Source: Azotobacter vinelandii
GTDB lineage: Bacteria; Pseudomonadota; Gammaproteobacteria; Pseudomonadales; Pseudomonadaceae
DNA: 64,000 nucleotides
Direction: 5' to 3' (one strand)
Assembly: GCF_001571105.1 (NCBI RefSeq)
Contig: NZ_BCTD01000009.1
How positions within the stretch are numbered: position 1 is the stretch's first letter; the number at the start of each line of letters is the position of its first letter. Positions 36,030 through 48,167 of this stretch are shown one piece after another. Below the pieces are notes generated by a model. It was given only the letters and a program-made list of their open reading frames with translations. It searched no databases and had not been told where the DNA came from. The translations under genes were made by a program, and so were the position numbers.

Positions 36030-36824
36030 ATGGGATTTCTCGCCGGTAAGCGCGTACTGATCGTCGGCGTCGCCAGCAAACTGTCCATCGCCTCCGGTAT
36101 CGCCGCCGCGATGCACCGCGAAGGTGCCGAACTGGCCTTCACCTATCAGAACGACAAGCTCAAGGGTCGGGTCGAGGAGTTCGCCGCCGGCTGGGGCTCC
36201 AGCCCCGAGCTGTGCTTCCCCTGCGACGTGGCCAACGACGAGGACATCGCCAGGGTTTTCGAGGAACTGGGCAAGAAGTGGGACGGCCTGGACTGCATCG
36301 TCCACTCGGTCGGCTTCGCGCCCGGCGACCAGCTCAACGGCGACTTCACCGAGGTCACCAGCCGCGACGGCTTCAAGATCGCCCACGACATCAGCGCCTA
36401 CAGCTTCGTCGCCCTGGCCAAGGCCGGCCGCGAGCTGATGAAAGGCCGCAACGGCAGCCTGCTGACCCTGTCCTACCTGGGTGCCGAGCGCACCATGCCC
36501 AACTACAACGTGATGGGCATGGCCAAGGCCAGCCTGGAGGCCGGCGTGCGCTACCTGGCCGCCAGCCTCGGCCCGGAGGGCACCCGCGTCAACTGCATCT
36601 CCGCCGGCCCGATCCGCACCCTGGCCGCCTCCGGCATCGCCAGCTTCCGCAAGATGCTGGCCGCCAACGAGCGCCAGACGCCCCTGCGCCGCAACGTGAC
36701 CATCGAGGAAGTCGGCAACGCCGGCGCCTTCCTCTGTTCCGACCTGGCCTCGGGCATCAGCGGCGAAATCCTCTATGTCGACGGTGGCTTCAACACCACC
36801 GCCATGGGGCCGCTGGAAGACTGA
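36030..36824 (+). CDS. fabI: Enoyl-[acyl-carrier-protein] reductase FabI
   Basis: 264-residue short-chain dehydrogenase-type reductase performing the last step of each type II fatty acid elongation cycle. Cofactor motif IVGVASKLSIASGIA, active residues Tyr149, Tyr159 and Lys166 (the Y-x6-K of FabI), and the substrate-binding GPIRTLAASGI loop. AGAGGAA precedes the ATG. It lies at the end of the yej operon and is followed by a strong terminator. Confidence 0.97.
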   Translation: MGFLAGKRVLIVGVASKLSIASGIAAAMHREGAELAFTYQNDKLKGRVEEFAAGWGSSPELCFPCDVANDEDIARVFEELGKKWDGLDCIVHSVGFAPGDQLNGDFTEVTSRDGFKIAHDISAYSFVALAKAGRELMKGRNGSLLTLSYLGAERTMPNYNVMGMAKASLEAGVRYLAASLGPEGTRVNCISAGPIRTLAASGIASFRKMLAANERQTPLRRNVTIEEVGNAGAFLCSDLASGISGEILYVDGGFNTTAMGPLED

Positions 36825-36865
36825 CCCGTCCGCCCTTGGCAGGCTGGCGGTCCGGACGGTCGCCG

Positions 36866-36906
36866 ACGACAATGCCCGCATCGCAGGATGCGGGCATTGT
36901 CGTTTC
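36866..36906 (+). terminator. Intrinsic terminator after fabI
   Basis: A 17-bp perfect stem: 36866-36882 pairs with 36887-36903 around loop GCAG; the inner part reads ATGCCCGCATC...GATGCGGGCAT. It is followed by TTTCC. It lies 42 bases after the fabI stop and should close the yej-fabI transcript. Confidence 0.8.
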
Positions 36907-36952
36907 CGTGCCCATCTCGATGCGTCCCTTTCCGTCCGAGGTCGATGCCACC

Positions 36953-38299
36953 ATGCACGAGCAATCCCCCGCCGAACTGATCTACGGTCTGGACGACCGC
37001 CCTGCCCCGCTCCCCGCCCTCTTCGCCGCACTGCAGCACATCCTCGCCAGCTTCGTCGGCATCATCACCCCGCCACTGGTGATCGGCACGGTGCTCGGTC
37101 TGGGCGAGCAGTTGCCCTATCTGATCAGCATGGCGTTGCTGGTTTCCGGTGTCGGCACCTTTCTCCAGGCCTGGCGGCCGCTGGGCATCGGTGCCGGGAT
37201 GATCTGCCTGCAGGGCACCAGCTTCACCTTCCTCGGCGCGGTGCTCGCCGCCGGCCTGCTGGCCAAGAGCCGCGGTGGCGGCCCCGAAGAGATTCTCGCG
37301 CTGATTTTCGGTGTGTGCTTTCTCGGCGCCTTCGTGCAGATCGTTCTCAGCCGCTTCATCGGCCAGTTGCGTCGGGTGATCAGCCCGCTGACCACCGGCA
37401 TCGTCATCACCCTGATCGGCACCAGCCTGATCAAGGTCGGCATCACCGATATCGGCGGCGGCTTCGGCGCCGCGGATTTCGGTGCCCCGGGCAATCTCGC
37501 GCTGGGTGCGCTGGTGCTGCTGACCATCGTCCTGCTCAACCGCTCCCGCCGGCCCCTGCTGCGCCTTTCGGCGATCGTCGTCGCCCTGGCCTTCGGCAGC
37601 CTGGTGGCCTGGCTGTCCGGCCGGCTGGTCCCCCAGGCCTTGCCGGAACTGCCGGCGCTCAGCGTACCGCAGCCCTTCCGCTACGGTTTCGATTTCGCCT
37701 GGGCGGCTTTCGTGCCGGTGGCGCTGGTCTATCTGATCAGCACTATCGAGACGGTCGGCGACCTCACCGCGAACTGCCTGCTGTCGCGCCAGCCGATCTC
37801 CGGTCCGCCCTATCTGGACAGACTCAAAGGCGGTGTGCTCGGCGATGGCATCAGTTGCCTGATCGCCGCCAGCCTCGGTGCCTTTCCCAACACCACCTTC
37901 GCGCAGAACAACGGCGTGATCCAGATGACCGGCGTGGCCAGCCGCCATGTCGGCCTCTACATCGGCATCATCCTCGCCGCCTTCGGCCTGATCCCGGCAC
38001 TCGGCGCACTGCTGCAGCAGATCCCCAAGCCGGTGCTGGGCGGTGCCACCCTGATCATGTTCGGCAGCGTCGCCGCGGCCGGCATCCGCATCCTCGCCCG
38101 GACCACCCTGGACCGTCGCGACACACTGATCGTCGCCGCCTCCCTCGGCATCGGCCTCGGCGTCGCCGCACAGCCGCAACTCTTGCAGCAGATGCCCGAA
38201 CTCGTGCGCAACCTGTTCGATTCGGCGATCACCAGCGGCGGCCTGACGGCGATCCTCCTCGACCTGTCGCTGCCACGCGAGGAAAGCGTCCGGCCCTGA
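36953..38299 (+). CDS. NCS2 family purine/xanthine-type permease
   Basis: 448-residue inner-membrane transporter with about 14 hydrophobic segments. Family hallmarks are the amphipathic ALFAALQHILASFVGIITPP near the N-terminus and the QNNGVIQMTGVASRHVG motif around residue 322. The latter, with QNNG rather than the uracil-type signature, favours xanthine or uric acid as substrate over uracil, but specificity cannot be fixed here. An alternative in-frame ATG at 36920 adds 11 residues. It converges with the next gene; 13 bases separate their stops. Confidence 0.88.
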   Translation: MHEQSPAELIYGLDDRPAPLPALFAALQHILASFVGIITPPLVIGTVLGLGEQLPYLISMALLVSGVGTFLQAWRPLGIGAGMICLQGTSFTFLGAVLAAGLLAKSRGGGPEEILALIFGVCFLGAFVQIVLSRFIGQLRRVISPLTTGIVITLIGTSLIKVGITDIGGGFGAADFGAPGNLALGALVLLTIVLLNRSRRPLLRLSAIVVALAFGSLVAWLSGRLVPQALPELPALSVPQPFRYGFDFAWAAFVPVALVYLISTIETVGDLTANCLLSRQPISGPPYLDRLKGGVLGDGISCLIAASLGAFPNTTFAQNNGVIQMTGVASRHVGLYIGIILAAFGLIPALGALLQQIPKPVLGGATLIMFGSVAAAGIRILARTTLDRRDTLIVAASLGIGLGVAAQPQLLQQMPELVRNLFDSAITSGGLTAILLDLSLPREESVRP

Positions 38300-38312
38300 A
38301 GCCGGAATCCGG

Positions 38313-39245
38313 TCAGGGCCGCGATTCGCCGGCCGGCAGCGGCACGCCGCCGGGCACGGCCGGACGGCGCATGGTCAGCGCGATTCCGGCGAAGACCAGG
38401 GCGATGCCGGCCAGGTGATAAAGATGCGGCCGCTCGCCCAGCAGCAGCGCCGAGAGAATGGTGCCGAACACCGGCATCAGGTGGATGAACAGCGAGCCCC
38501 GCGCCGGCCCGATGGCGGCGACGCCGGCGTTGTAGCAGAGAAACCCCAGGAAGGCCGCCACCACGCCCGCGTAGAGGATGCCGCCGACGGACTGGACATT
38601 GAGCACGATCGAACGTCCCTCAGCGACCTCCCAGGCGTAGGCCGGAACCTGGGCCACCAGGCCGACCGCGATGCACGCCGCCAGGAGCAGCATCGGGTGC
38701 ACGCCCTGCGGGCGCCACTGCAGGCCCACGGTGTAGAGTCCCCAGGACAGCACCGCCGCGAGCATCCACAGATCGCCGACGTTCAGGCTGAGGGCCAGGA
38801 GCCTGTCGAGGCTGCCCTGGACCACCAGGGTCAGCGCTCCGGCCAGCGAAACGATCACGCCAAGGGCCTCCTGGCGGCTGAGACGCTTGCCGAAGAGCAG
38901 GAAAGCCAGGGCGATGGTCGCCACGGGAATGAAGGAGTTGAGCAGGATGGCGCTGGTCGCCGTGGTGTACTGCAGGGCGATGTAGGAAAAGGTGTTGTAA
39001 CAGCCGACGCCCAGCACGCCGAGCAGGAGCAAGGGCCGCCAGCCCGCGCGCAGAGCCGGCCATTGCTTGCGCAGATGCGGCAGGGCGAGCGGCAGCACCA
39101 GCAGGAAGGCGATGGTCCAGCGCCAGAAGGCCAGCCCCACCGGCGGCAGGTCGCCACGCAAGCCACGGCCCATGACCATGTTTCCCGACCAGAACAGCGA
39201 TGCCAGGGTGAGCAGCAGATAGGGATTGGTCAGCAATCGCTTCAT
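38313..39245 (-). CDS. DMT superfamily transporter, EamA family
   Basis: 310-residue membrane protein with ten predicted helices in two EamA repeats: the first begins NPYLLLTLASLFWSGNMVMG, the second GDLWMLAAVLSWGLYTVGL. Such proteins export metabolites or amino acids; the substrate is unknown. Start 39245 (MKRLLTNPY) follows the DUF599 gene by 26 bases on the same strand. Confidence 0.88.
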   Translation of the reverse strand: MKRLLTNPYLLLTLASLFWSGNMVMGRGLRGDLPPVGLAFWRWTIAFLLVLPLALPHLRKQWPALRAGWRPLLLLGVLGVGCYNTFSYIALQYTTATSAILLNSFIPVATIALAFLLFGKRLSRQEALGVIVSLAGALTLVVQGSLDRLLALSLNVGDLWMLAAVLSWGLYTVGLQWRPQGVHPMLLLAACIAVGLVAQVPAYAWEVAEGRSIVLNVQSVGGILYAGVVAAFLGFLCYNAGVAAIGPARGSLFIHLMPVFGTILSALLLGERPHLYHLAGIALVFAGIALTMRRPAVPGGVPLPAGESRP

Positions 39246-39271
39246 CGGGACATCCAGCGCAGACAGAAAGG

Positions 39272-40003
39272 CTACTTCTCTTCCCTCAGGGGCACCAGGG
39301 GCGGGGTCGGCGTATAGACCATGACCTCCAGCACCTCGGAATGGAACTCCCGGTGGTAGAGCACTATGACTACGCCGGCCGTGACCAGCATGAACACCCA
39401 GGGGTTGATGAACCAGGCCAGCATGGCCAGGCCGAAATAATAGGCGCGCAGACCGAAGTTGAACTGGTTGGCGGCCAGCGAGATCACCCGTGCGACGCGC
39501 TCGGCGAAAGCCTCGCGCTCCTGCTCGGTGACGTGCCGCTCTCCTACCATCGGCGCGGCGCCGACCAGCACTGCGGCGAAATTGTACTGGCGCATGCACC
39601 AACTGAAGGTGAAGAAGGCATAGACGAACACCACGCACAGGCAAAGCAGCTTGATTTCCGACAGCTCGCGGGTGGTCACCTGAACGAGGGGCAGCTCGGC
39701 CAGCAGGGAAATCGCCCGTTCGGACGAACCCAGCAAGGTGAGAATGCCGGCGAGAATGATCAGGGTGCTGGAAGCGAAGAAGGAGGCGCTGCGCTCCAGG
39801 CTGCCGATCACGCTGGCGTCGGCGATGCGGCTGTCGCGCTGCAGCAGGCGGCGCATCCAGTCCTCCCGATAGAGGTGCATGATGCTGGCCAGGCAGGGTG
39901 TGTCGCGCCCCTTCCAGATGGCATAGCGGGTATAGCCTGCCCAGCAGAGCACGAACCAGATGATGGCGAGCAGATGAGGCAGATAGCTTTCGGCGCTGAA
40001 CAT
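39272..40003 (-). CDS. DUF599 family membrane protein
   Basis: 243-residue protein with four or five membrane segments (LLAIIWFVLCWAGYTRYAI; SSTLIILAGILTLLG; IKLLCLCVVFVYAFFTFSW; WFINPWVFMLVTAGVVIVLY). The family signature blocks SIMHLYREDWMRRLL, SWCMRQYNFAAVLVGAAP and AANQFNFGLRAYYFGLAML are all present. Function unknown. Start 40003 is preferred over the ATG at 40024. Confidence 0.85.
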   Translation of the reverse strand: MFSAESYLPHLLAIIWFVLCWAGYTRYAIWKGRDTPCLASIMHLYREDWMRRLLQRDSRIADASVIGSLERSASFFASSTLIILAGILTLLGSSERAISLLAELPLVQVTTRELSEIKLLCLCVVFVYAFFTFSWCMRQYNFAAVLVGAAPMVGERHVTEQEREAFAERVARVISLAANQFNFGLRAYYFGLAMLAWFINPWVFMLVTAGVVIVLYHREFHSEVLEVMVYTPTPPLVPLREEK

Positions 40004-40059
40004 CGGTACTCCTGGCCACGGCAACGCGAGAAGCCCGTCACTTTACCCAGACGACGAGA

Positions 40060-40089
40060 AAATGCCAGTCGAAGGAGCGGCCGGCATTT
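40060..40089 (-). terminator. Possible terminator after sucD
   Basis: AAATGCC (40060-40066) pairs with GGCATTT (40083-40089), with further partial pairing inside. It lies 23 bases beyond the sucD stop on the minus strand and is followed there by TCTC, so the T-tract is poor. Confidence 0.4.
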
Positions 40090-40111
40090 CCTTGTCGGGA
40101 AATCGCCGGGC

Positions 40112-40995
40112 TCAGGACTGCTTCCTCTCCCAGCCGGTCAGTTCGGCCAGGGCCTTGCCGATATCCGCCAGGGAACGCACGGTCTGCACGCCGGCATCCT
40201 GCAGGGCGGCGAACTTCTCGTCCGCAGTGCCCTTGCCGCCGGAGATGATCGCACCGGCATGCCCCATGCGCTTGCCCGAGGGCGCGGTGACGCCGGCGAT
40301 GTAGGAAACCACCGGCTTGTCGACCTTGGCCTTGATGTAGGCCGCCGCCTCCTCCTCGGCACTGCCGCCGATTTCGCCGATCATCACGATGGCTTCGGTC
40401 TGCGGATCATCCTGGAACAGACCGAGGATATCGATGAAACTGGACCCCGGAATCGGGTCGCCACCGATACCCACGCAGGTGGACTGGCCGAAGCCCGCGT
40501 CGGTGGTCTGCTTCACCGCCTCGTAAGTCAGGGTGCCCGACCGGGAAACGATGCCGACCCTGCCCGGCATGTGGATATTGCCCGGTTGGATGCCGATCTT
40601 GCACTCGCCGGGAGTGATCACGCCCGGACAGTTGGGGCCGATCAGGCGCACGCCCAGCTCGTCGCACTTGAGCTTGACCTGCAGCATGTCGAGGGTCGGT
40701 ACGCCCTCGGTGATGCAGACGATCAGCCGGACACCGGCGAAAGCCGCCTCGAGAATGGAATCCTTGCAGAAGGGCGCGGGTACGTAGATGACCGAGGCGT
40801 CGGCGCCGGTGGCCTCCACGGCCTCGCGGACCGTGTCGAATACCGGCAGGTCGAGATGGACGAGTCCTCCCTTGCCCGGCGTCACGCCTCCGACCATCCG
40901 GGTGCCATAGGCAATGGCCTGTTCGCTGTGGAAGGTCCCCTGGCTACCGGTGAATCCCTGGCAGATGACCTTGGTGTCCTTGTTGACCAAAATAC

Positions 40996-40999
<4 letters not shown>
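40112..40999 (-). CDS. sucD: Succinyl-CoA synthetase (succinate-CoA ligase) alpha subunit
   Basis: 295 residues. N-terminal CoA-binding Rossmann domain ([21 protein letters not shown]), [18 protein letters not shown], and the phosphohistidine loop [18 protein letters not shown] in the C-terminal flavodoxin-like domain. With SucC it makes succinate plus NTP from succinyl-CoA. The ATG overlaps the sucC stop by four bases. Confidence 0.97.
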
Positions 41000-42165
<1,166 letters not shown>

Positions 42166-42259
42166 GTCTGGGTACCGTTCTGGTTTTTATGGCTGTCCTT
42201 GCGCGGCATGGTGCCGGACCATGCCGACACCACGACCATACCATACCAGCGAAAGCAGC

Positions 42260-42311
42260 GCGGCAGACGCTCCGCTGTAGCTGCGAGGAGCTACAGCGGA
42301 TTGTCTGCCGC
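42260..42311 (-). other. Large intercistronic hairpin between lpd and sucC (REP-like)
   Basis: Outer arms GCGGCAGAC (42260-42268) and GTCTGCCGC (42303-42311) enclose inner arms CCGCTGTAGCT (42272-42282) and AGCTACAGCGG (42289-42299) with loop GCGAGG and a three-base internal loop. No T-tract follows on the minus strand. It is probably an mRNA-stabilising or attenuating element, resembling the extragenic palindromes common in pseudomonads. Confidence 0.65.
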
Positions 42312-42333
42312 CGGGTATTGCCTTGTTGCTCGC

Positions 42334-43782
<1,449 letters not shown>

Positions 43783-43852
43783 TTAAAACGGCGTAAAGCC
43801 GCCGGCACGGGCTTTCCTGGAAAAGCCTGTGCGGGCAGCTTGCGATCTCAGA

Positions 43853-45052
43853 TCAGACGTCCAGCAGCAGGCGAGCCGGGTCTTCCAGGAGATCCTTCAT
43901 GGTCACCAGGAAGGTAACGGCCTCCTTGCCATCGATCAAACGGTGATCGTAGGACAGGGCAAGATACATCATCGGCAGGATGACGACCTGACCATTGACG
44001 GCCATCGGACGCTCCTGGATCTTGTGCATGCCGAGGATGGCGGTCTGCGGCGGGTTGACGATCGGAGTCGAGAGCAGGGAACCGAACACGCCACCGTTGG
44101 AGATGGTGAAGGTGCCGCCGGTCATTTCCTCGATGGTCAGCTTGCCGGCCTTGGCCTTCTTGCCGAACTCGTTGATGCCACCTTCGATCTCGGCCAGGCT
44201 CATGAACTCGGCGTTGCGCAGCACCGGCACCACCAGACCACGATCGCTGGAAACGGCCACGCCGATGTCCTGGTAGCCGTGGTAGACGATGTCGTTACCG
44301 TCGATGGAGGCGTTGACGCCCGGCTGGCGCTTCAGGGCTTCGACAGCGGCCTTGACGAAGAAGGACATGAAGCCCAGGCGCACGCCGTTGTGGGTCTTCT
44401 CGAACAGATCCTTGTACTTGGCGCGCAGCTCCATGACCGGCTTCATGTTGACTTCGTTGAAGGTCGTCAGCATGGCCATGGAGGACTGGGCCTCGACCAG
44501 GCGCTCGGCGACCTTGGCGCGCAGGCGGGTCATCGGCACGCGCTTCTCGACGCGATCGCCGGCCGCGAACAGCGGAGCGGCGGTGGCGGCGGGCGCCGGC
44601 TGGCCGGCAGGAGCGGACTTCTTGGCTTCCGCGGCGGCGACCGCGTCTTCCTTGGTCACGCGACCGCCCTTGCCGGTACCGGTGATGCTGTCGGCAGCGA
44701 TGGCGTTTTCCTCGGCGATCTTGCGGGCGGCCGGGGACAGGATCGGCGCTTCGGCAGCGGCCGGAGCGGCGGCAGCCGGAGCCAGGGCAGCAGCCGGAGC
44801 GGCGGTGGCCGCACCACCTTCGGTCAGCTTGCCGAGCAGTTCGCCGCTGAGCACGGTGTCGCCTTCGTTCTTGACGATCTCGGCGATCACGCCGTCCGCT
44901 TCAGCAAGCACTTCCATCACGACCTTGTCGGTTTCGATGTCGACGATCAGCTCGTCACGCTTGACGGCTTCGCCGGGCTTTTTGTGCCAGGTGGCGACGG
45001 TGCCGTCCGCGATCGATTCCGGGAAAGTCGGGGCTTTGATATCGATAGCCAT
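43853..45052 (-). CDS. sucB: Dihydrolipoyl succinyltransferase (E2 of 2-oxoglutarate dehydrogenase)
   Basis: 399 residues. Lipoyl domain (1-75) with the lipoylated Lys in VDIETDKVVMEVLAEADG, an Ala/Pro-rich linker, the peripheral subunit-binding domain (about 105-140, ILSPAARKIAEENAIAADSI), a second linker, and the catalytic acyltransferase domain with SYDHRLIDGKEAV near the end. It forms the core of the complex and transfers the succinyl group to CoA. Confidence 0.97.
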   Translation of the reverse strand: MAIDIKAPTFPESIADGTVATWHKKPGEAVKRDELIVDIETDKVVMEVLAEADGVIAEIVKNEGDTVLSGELLGKLTEGGAATAAPAAALAPAAAAPAAAEAPILSPAARKIAEENAIAADSITGTGKGGRVTKEDAVAAAEAKKSAPAGQPAPAATAAPLFAAGDRVEKRVPMTRLRAKVAERLVEAQSSMAMLTTFNEVNMKPVMELRAKYKDLFEKTHNGVRLGFMSFFVKAAVEALKRQPGVNASIDGNDIVYHGYQDIGVAVSSDRGLVVPVLRNAEFMSLAEIEGGINEFGKKAKAGKLTIEEMTGGTFTISNGGVFGSLLSTPIVNPPQTAILGMHKIQERPMAVNGQVVILPMMYLALSYDHRLIDGKEAVTFLVTMKDLLEDPARLLLDV

Positions 45053-45094
45053 TATCTAGAGTTCCTATTGATTCGTTGCTTCTGCGAGAAGGCG

Positions 45095-47926
45095 TTAAAC
45101 AGTGAAAGCGTCCTGCAGCAGTTTTTCCTGCTGCTCGGCATGCATCGACGCGTAACCGCAAGCCGGAGCGGCCGACGCCTCGCGACCAGCATACTGGAGG
45201 AACAGCTCCTTCTTGTGCGCGCTGGCGACGCGACGCATGTGATGCTGACTGCAGTACCAGGCGCCCTGGTTCATCGGCTCTTCCTGACACCAGACCACAT
45301 GCTTGAGGTTGGTGTACGGCGCCATGACCTCGGCCAGTTCCTCTTCCGGGAACGGATAGAGCTGCTCGATACGGACGATGGCGATGTCCTCGCGACCTTC
45401 GGCATGACGCTTGTCCAGCAGGTCGTAGTAGACCTTGCCGCTGCACAGGACCAGACGCTCGACCTTCTTCGGATCGAGGCTATCGACCTCCGGCAGGACC
45501 GGATGGAAGGAGCCGAGAGCCAGATCTTCCAGGGTGGAGATCGCCGATTTGTGACGCAGCAGCGACTTCGGCGTCAAGGCCACCAGCGGCTTGCGCAGCG
45601 GGCGGATCACCTGGCGACGCAGCATGTGGTAGACCTGCGCCGGGGTGGTCGGCACGCAGACCTGGATGTTCTGCTCGGCGCACAGTTGCAGGTAGCGCTC
45701 CAGACGTGCGGAAGAGTGCTCCGGACCCTGGCCCTCGTAGCCGTGCGGCAGCAGCATGGTCAGGCCGCACAGGCGTCCCCACTTGGTCTCGCCGCTGCTG
45801 ATGAACTGGTCGATCACCACCTGGGCACCGTTGGCGAAGTCGCCGAACTGGGCTTCCCAGATCACCAGCGCGTTCGGCGTGGTGGTGGCATAGCCGTATT
45901 CGAAGGCCAGCACGGCCTCTTCCGAGAGGAAGGAATCATACAGCTCGAACTTCGGCTGTCCCTCGTAGAGGTTCTGCAGCGGGATGTAGCGGCTGGCATC
46001 CTTCTGGTTGTGCAGCGCGGCATGGCGGTGCGAGAAGGTGCCACGGCCGACGTCCTGACCGGTGATGCGTACCGGATGGCCTTCCTTCAGCAGAGTGGCG
46101 TAGGCCAGGGTCTCGGCGCAGCCCCAGTTGATCGGCATGGCGCCGACGCCCATGCGGCCGCGATCCTCGAGGATCTTGGCAACCTGGCGCTGGACCACGA
46201 AACCTTCCGGGATCTGCAGCAGCTTGGCGTTCAGTTCCTGCAGGGTCTTCAGCTCGAAGCTGGTGTCGTGACGAGCGGTCCAGGCATGGCCCAGATAGGG
46301 GGTCCAGTCGACGAACAGCTCGGTGTTCGGCTCCTTGACCAGGCTCTTGAGCACGTGCTGACCGTTATCCAGCGCGGTACGGTATTCGTCGACCTTGGCC
46401 TGGACTTCTTCCTGGCTCAGGCTGCCCTCCTTGACCAGCGCGTCGGCATACAGCTCGCGGGTGGTGGGCTGCTTGGCGATCTTCTGGTACATCAGCGGCT
46501 GGGTGCCGCTCGGCTCGTCGGCCTCGTTGTGACCGCGACGGCGGTAGCAGACCAGATCGATGACTACGTCGCGCTTGAACTGCATGCGATAGTCGACGGC
46601 CAGTTGGGTCACGAACAGCACGGCTTCCGGATCGTCGCCGTTGACGTGCAGTACCGGCGCCTGAATCATCTTCGCCGGATCGGTGCAGTACTCGGTCGAA
46701 CGGGTGTCGACCGGGTTACTGGTGGTGAAGCCGACCTGGTTGTTGACCACGATGTGAATGGTACCGCCCGTCTTGTAGCCGCGGATCTGCGACATCTGGA
46801 AGGTTTCCATCACCACGCCCTGACCGGCAAAGGCCGAGTCGCCGTGGATGGAGATCGGTACCACCTTCTCGCCGGTAGCGTCGACGCGACGGTCCTGGCG
46901 GGCACGCACGGAGCCCTCGACCACCGGGGAGACGATTTCCAGGTGCGAGGGGTTGAACGCCATGGCCAGGTGCACTTCGCCACCCGAGGTCATCACGTTG
47001 GAGGAGAAGCCCTGGTGGTACTTCACGTCACCGGAGCCCAGTTCGACCAGATGCTTGCCTTCGAACTCGTCGAACAGGTCGCGTGGATTCTTGCCCAGCG
47101 CGTTGACCAGCAGGTTCAGACGGCCGCGGTGAGCCATGCCGATGACGACTTCCTTGGTGCCGTAGGAGCCTGAGCGCTGGATGATCTCGTCGACGACCGG
47201 CACCAGGCTCTCGCCGCCTTCCAAACCGAAGCGCTTGGTGCCCGGATATTTGGTGCCCAGGTATTTTTCCAGGCCTTCGGCAGCGCTCAGGCGCTCGAGC
47301 AGGTGGCTTTTCGCCTCCTTGGAGTACACCGGACGACCGCGTACGCTTTCCAGACGCTGGGCGAACCAGTTGCGCTGCTCGGAATCGACGATATGGGTGA
47401 ATTCGGCGCCGATAGTGCGGCAATATGTCTCCTGCAATGCCTGCAGGATTTCGCGTAGGGTCGCCTCTTCCTTACCGATGTAGAGCTCTCCGGTACGGAA
47501 GGGGGTATCCAGATCGGCGTTGGTCAGCCCGTAATGGGTGATCGACAGGTCGGAAGGCGCAGTGCGCTGCCACAGACCGAGCGGATCCAGTTGCGAGGCC
47601 TGATGGCCGCGCGTGCGGTAAGCCTGGATCAGACGCAGGACTTCGACCTGCTTCTTCTCGTGTTCGGTGCTTACGCTGGAGGTTGCGACCGGCTGTGCAC
47701 GCCGCTGGTTCTTGGCCAGCAGAACGAACTGGTCGCGGACGGGAGCGTGCGGAACATCGGTGGAGGTACCGGCTTCGGCGGGCAGCTTCTCGAAATAGGT
47801 GCGCCACTCTTCGGGCACAGCGTTGGGGTCGTGCAGGTAAAGCTCATAGAGCTCTTCCACATAAGCAGCATTTCCACCGGAAAGGTGGGCACTGTTCCAC
47901 ATGCGCTGCATAACGCTATCTTGCAT
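45095..47926 (-). CDS. sucA: 2-oxoglutarate dehydrogenase E1
   Basis: 943-residue thiamin diphosphate enzyme. The N-terminal GGNAAYVEELYELYLHDPNAV segment tethers it to E2; the ThDP site shows in VIGMAHRGRLNLLVN, DSAFAGQGVVMETFQMS and the VDLVCYRRRGHNEADEPS block. It decarboxylates 2-oxoglutarate and succinylates the SucB lipoyl group. A 241-base gap without recognisable features separates it from sdhB upstream. Confidence 0.97.
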   Translation of the reverse strand: MQDSVMQRMWNSAHLSGGNAAYVEELYELYLHDPNAVPEEWRTYFEKLPAEAGTSTDVPHAPVRDQFVLLAKNQRRAQPVATSSVSTEHEKKQVEVLRLIQAYRTRGHQASQLDPLGLWQRTAPSDLSITHYGLTNADLDTPFRTGELYIGKEEATLREILQALQETYCRTIGAEFTHIVDSEQRNWFAQRLESVRGRPVYSKEAKSHLLERLSAAEGLEKYLGTKYPGTKRFGLEGGESLVPVVDEIIQRSGSYGTKEVVIGMAHRGRLNLLVNALGKNPRDLFDEFEGKHLVELGSGDVKYHQGFSSNVMTSGGEVHLAMAFNPSHLEIVSPVVEGSVRARQDRRVDATGEKVVPISIHGDSAFAGQGVVMETFQMSQIRGYKTGGTIHIVVNNQVGFTTSNPVDTRSTEYCTDPAKMIQAPVLHVNGDDPEAVLFVTQLAVDYRMQFKRDVVIDLVCYRRRGHNEADEPSGTQPLMYQKIAKQPTTRELYADALVKEGSLSQEEVQAKVDEYRTALDNGQHVLKSLVKEPNTELFVDWTPYLGHAWTARHDTSFELKTLQELNAKLLQIPEGFVVQRQVAKILEDRGRMGVGAMPINWGCAETLAYATLLKEGHPVRITGQDVGRGTFSHRHAALHNQKDASRYIPLQNLYEGQPKFELYDSFLSEEAVLAFEYGYATTTPNALVIWEAQFGDFANGAQVVIDQFISSGETKWGRLCGLTMLLPHGYEGQGPEHSSARLERYLQLCAEQNIQVCVPTTPAQVYHMLRRQVIRPLRKPLVALTPKSLLRHKSAISTLEDLALGSFHPVLPEVDSLDPKKVERLVLCSGKVYYDLLDKRHAEGREDIAIVRIEQLYPFPEEELAEVMAPYTNLKHVVWCQEEPMNQGAWYCSQHHMRRVASAHKKELFLQYAGREASAAPACGYASMHAEQQEKLLQDAFTV

Positions 47927-48167
47927 GCTTGGTCACCCTCTTGAGGGGATACCATCGGCGCGAGCCGCACATGGTCGTTCCAAAGTCATGGAGCAGCGAC
48001 TTTGGTAAAGCCACTACGGATCCCACAGATAGTCCGAGCGTTGCCCGGATGCCCCTGCTAGTCAAATTCTTCATAGGAGCGCGGCTTCATGAGCTGCGGA
48101 TCCATCTTTGGCTACGACGCCGGAATCGCTTCCGACGCCGCAGATACGCGCTATCGCCAGGAACCGC

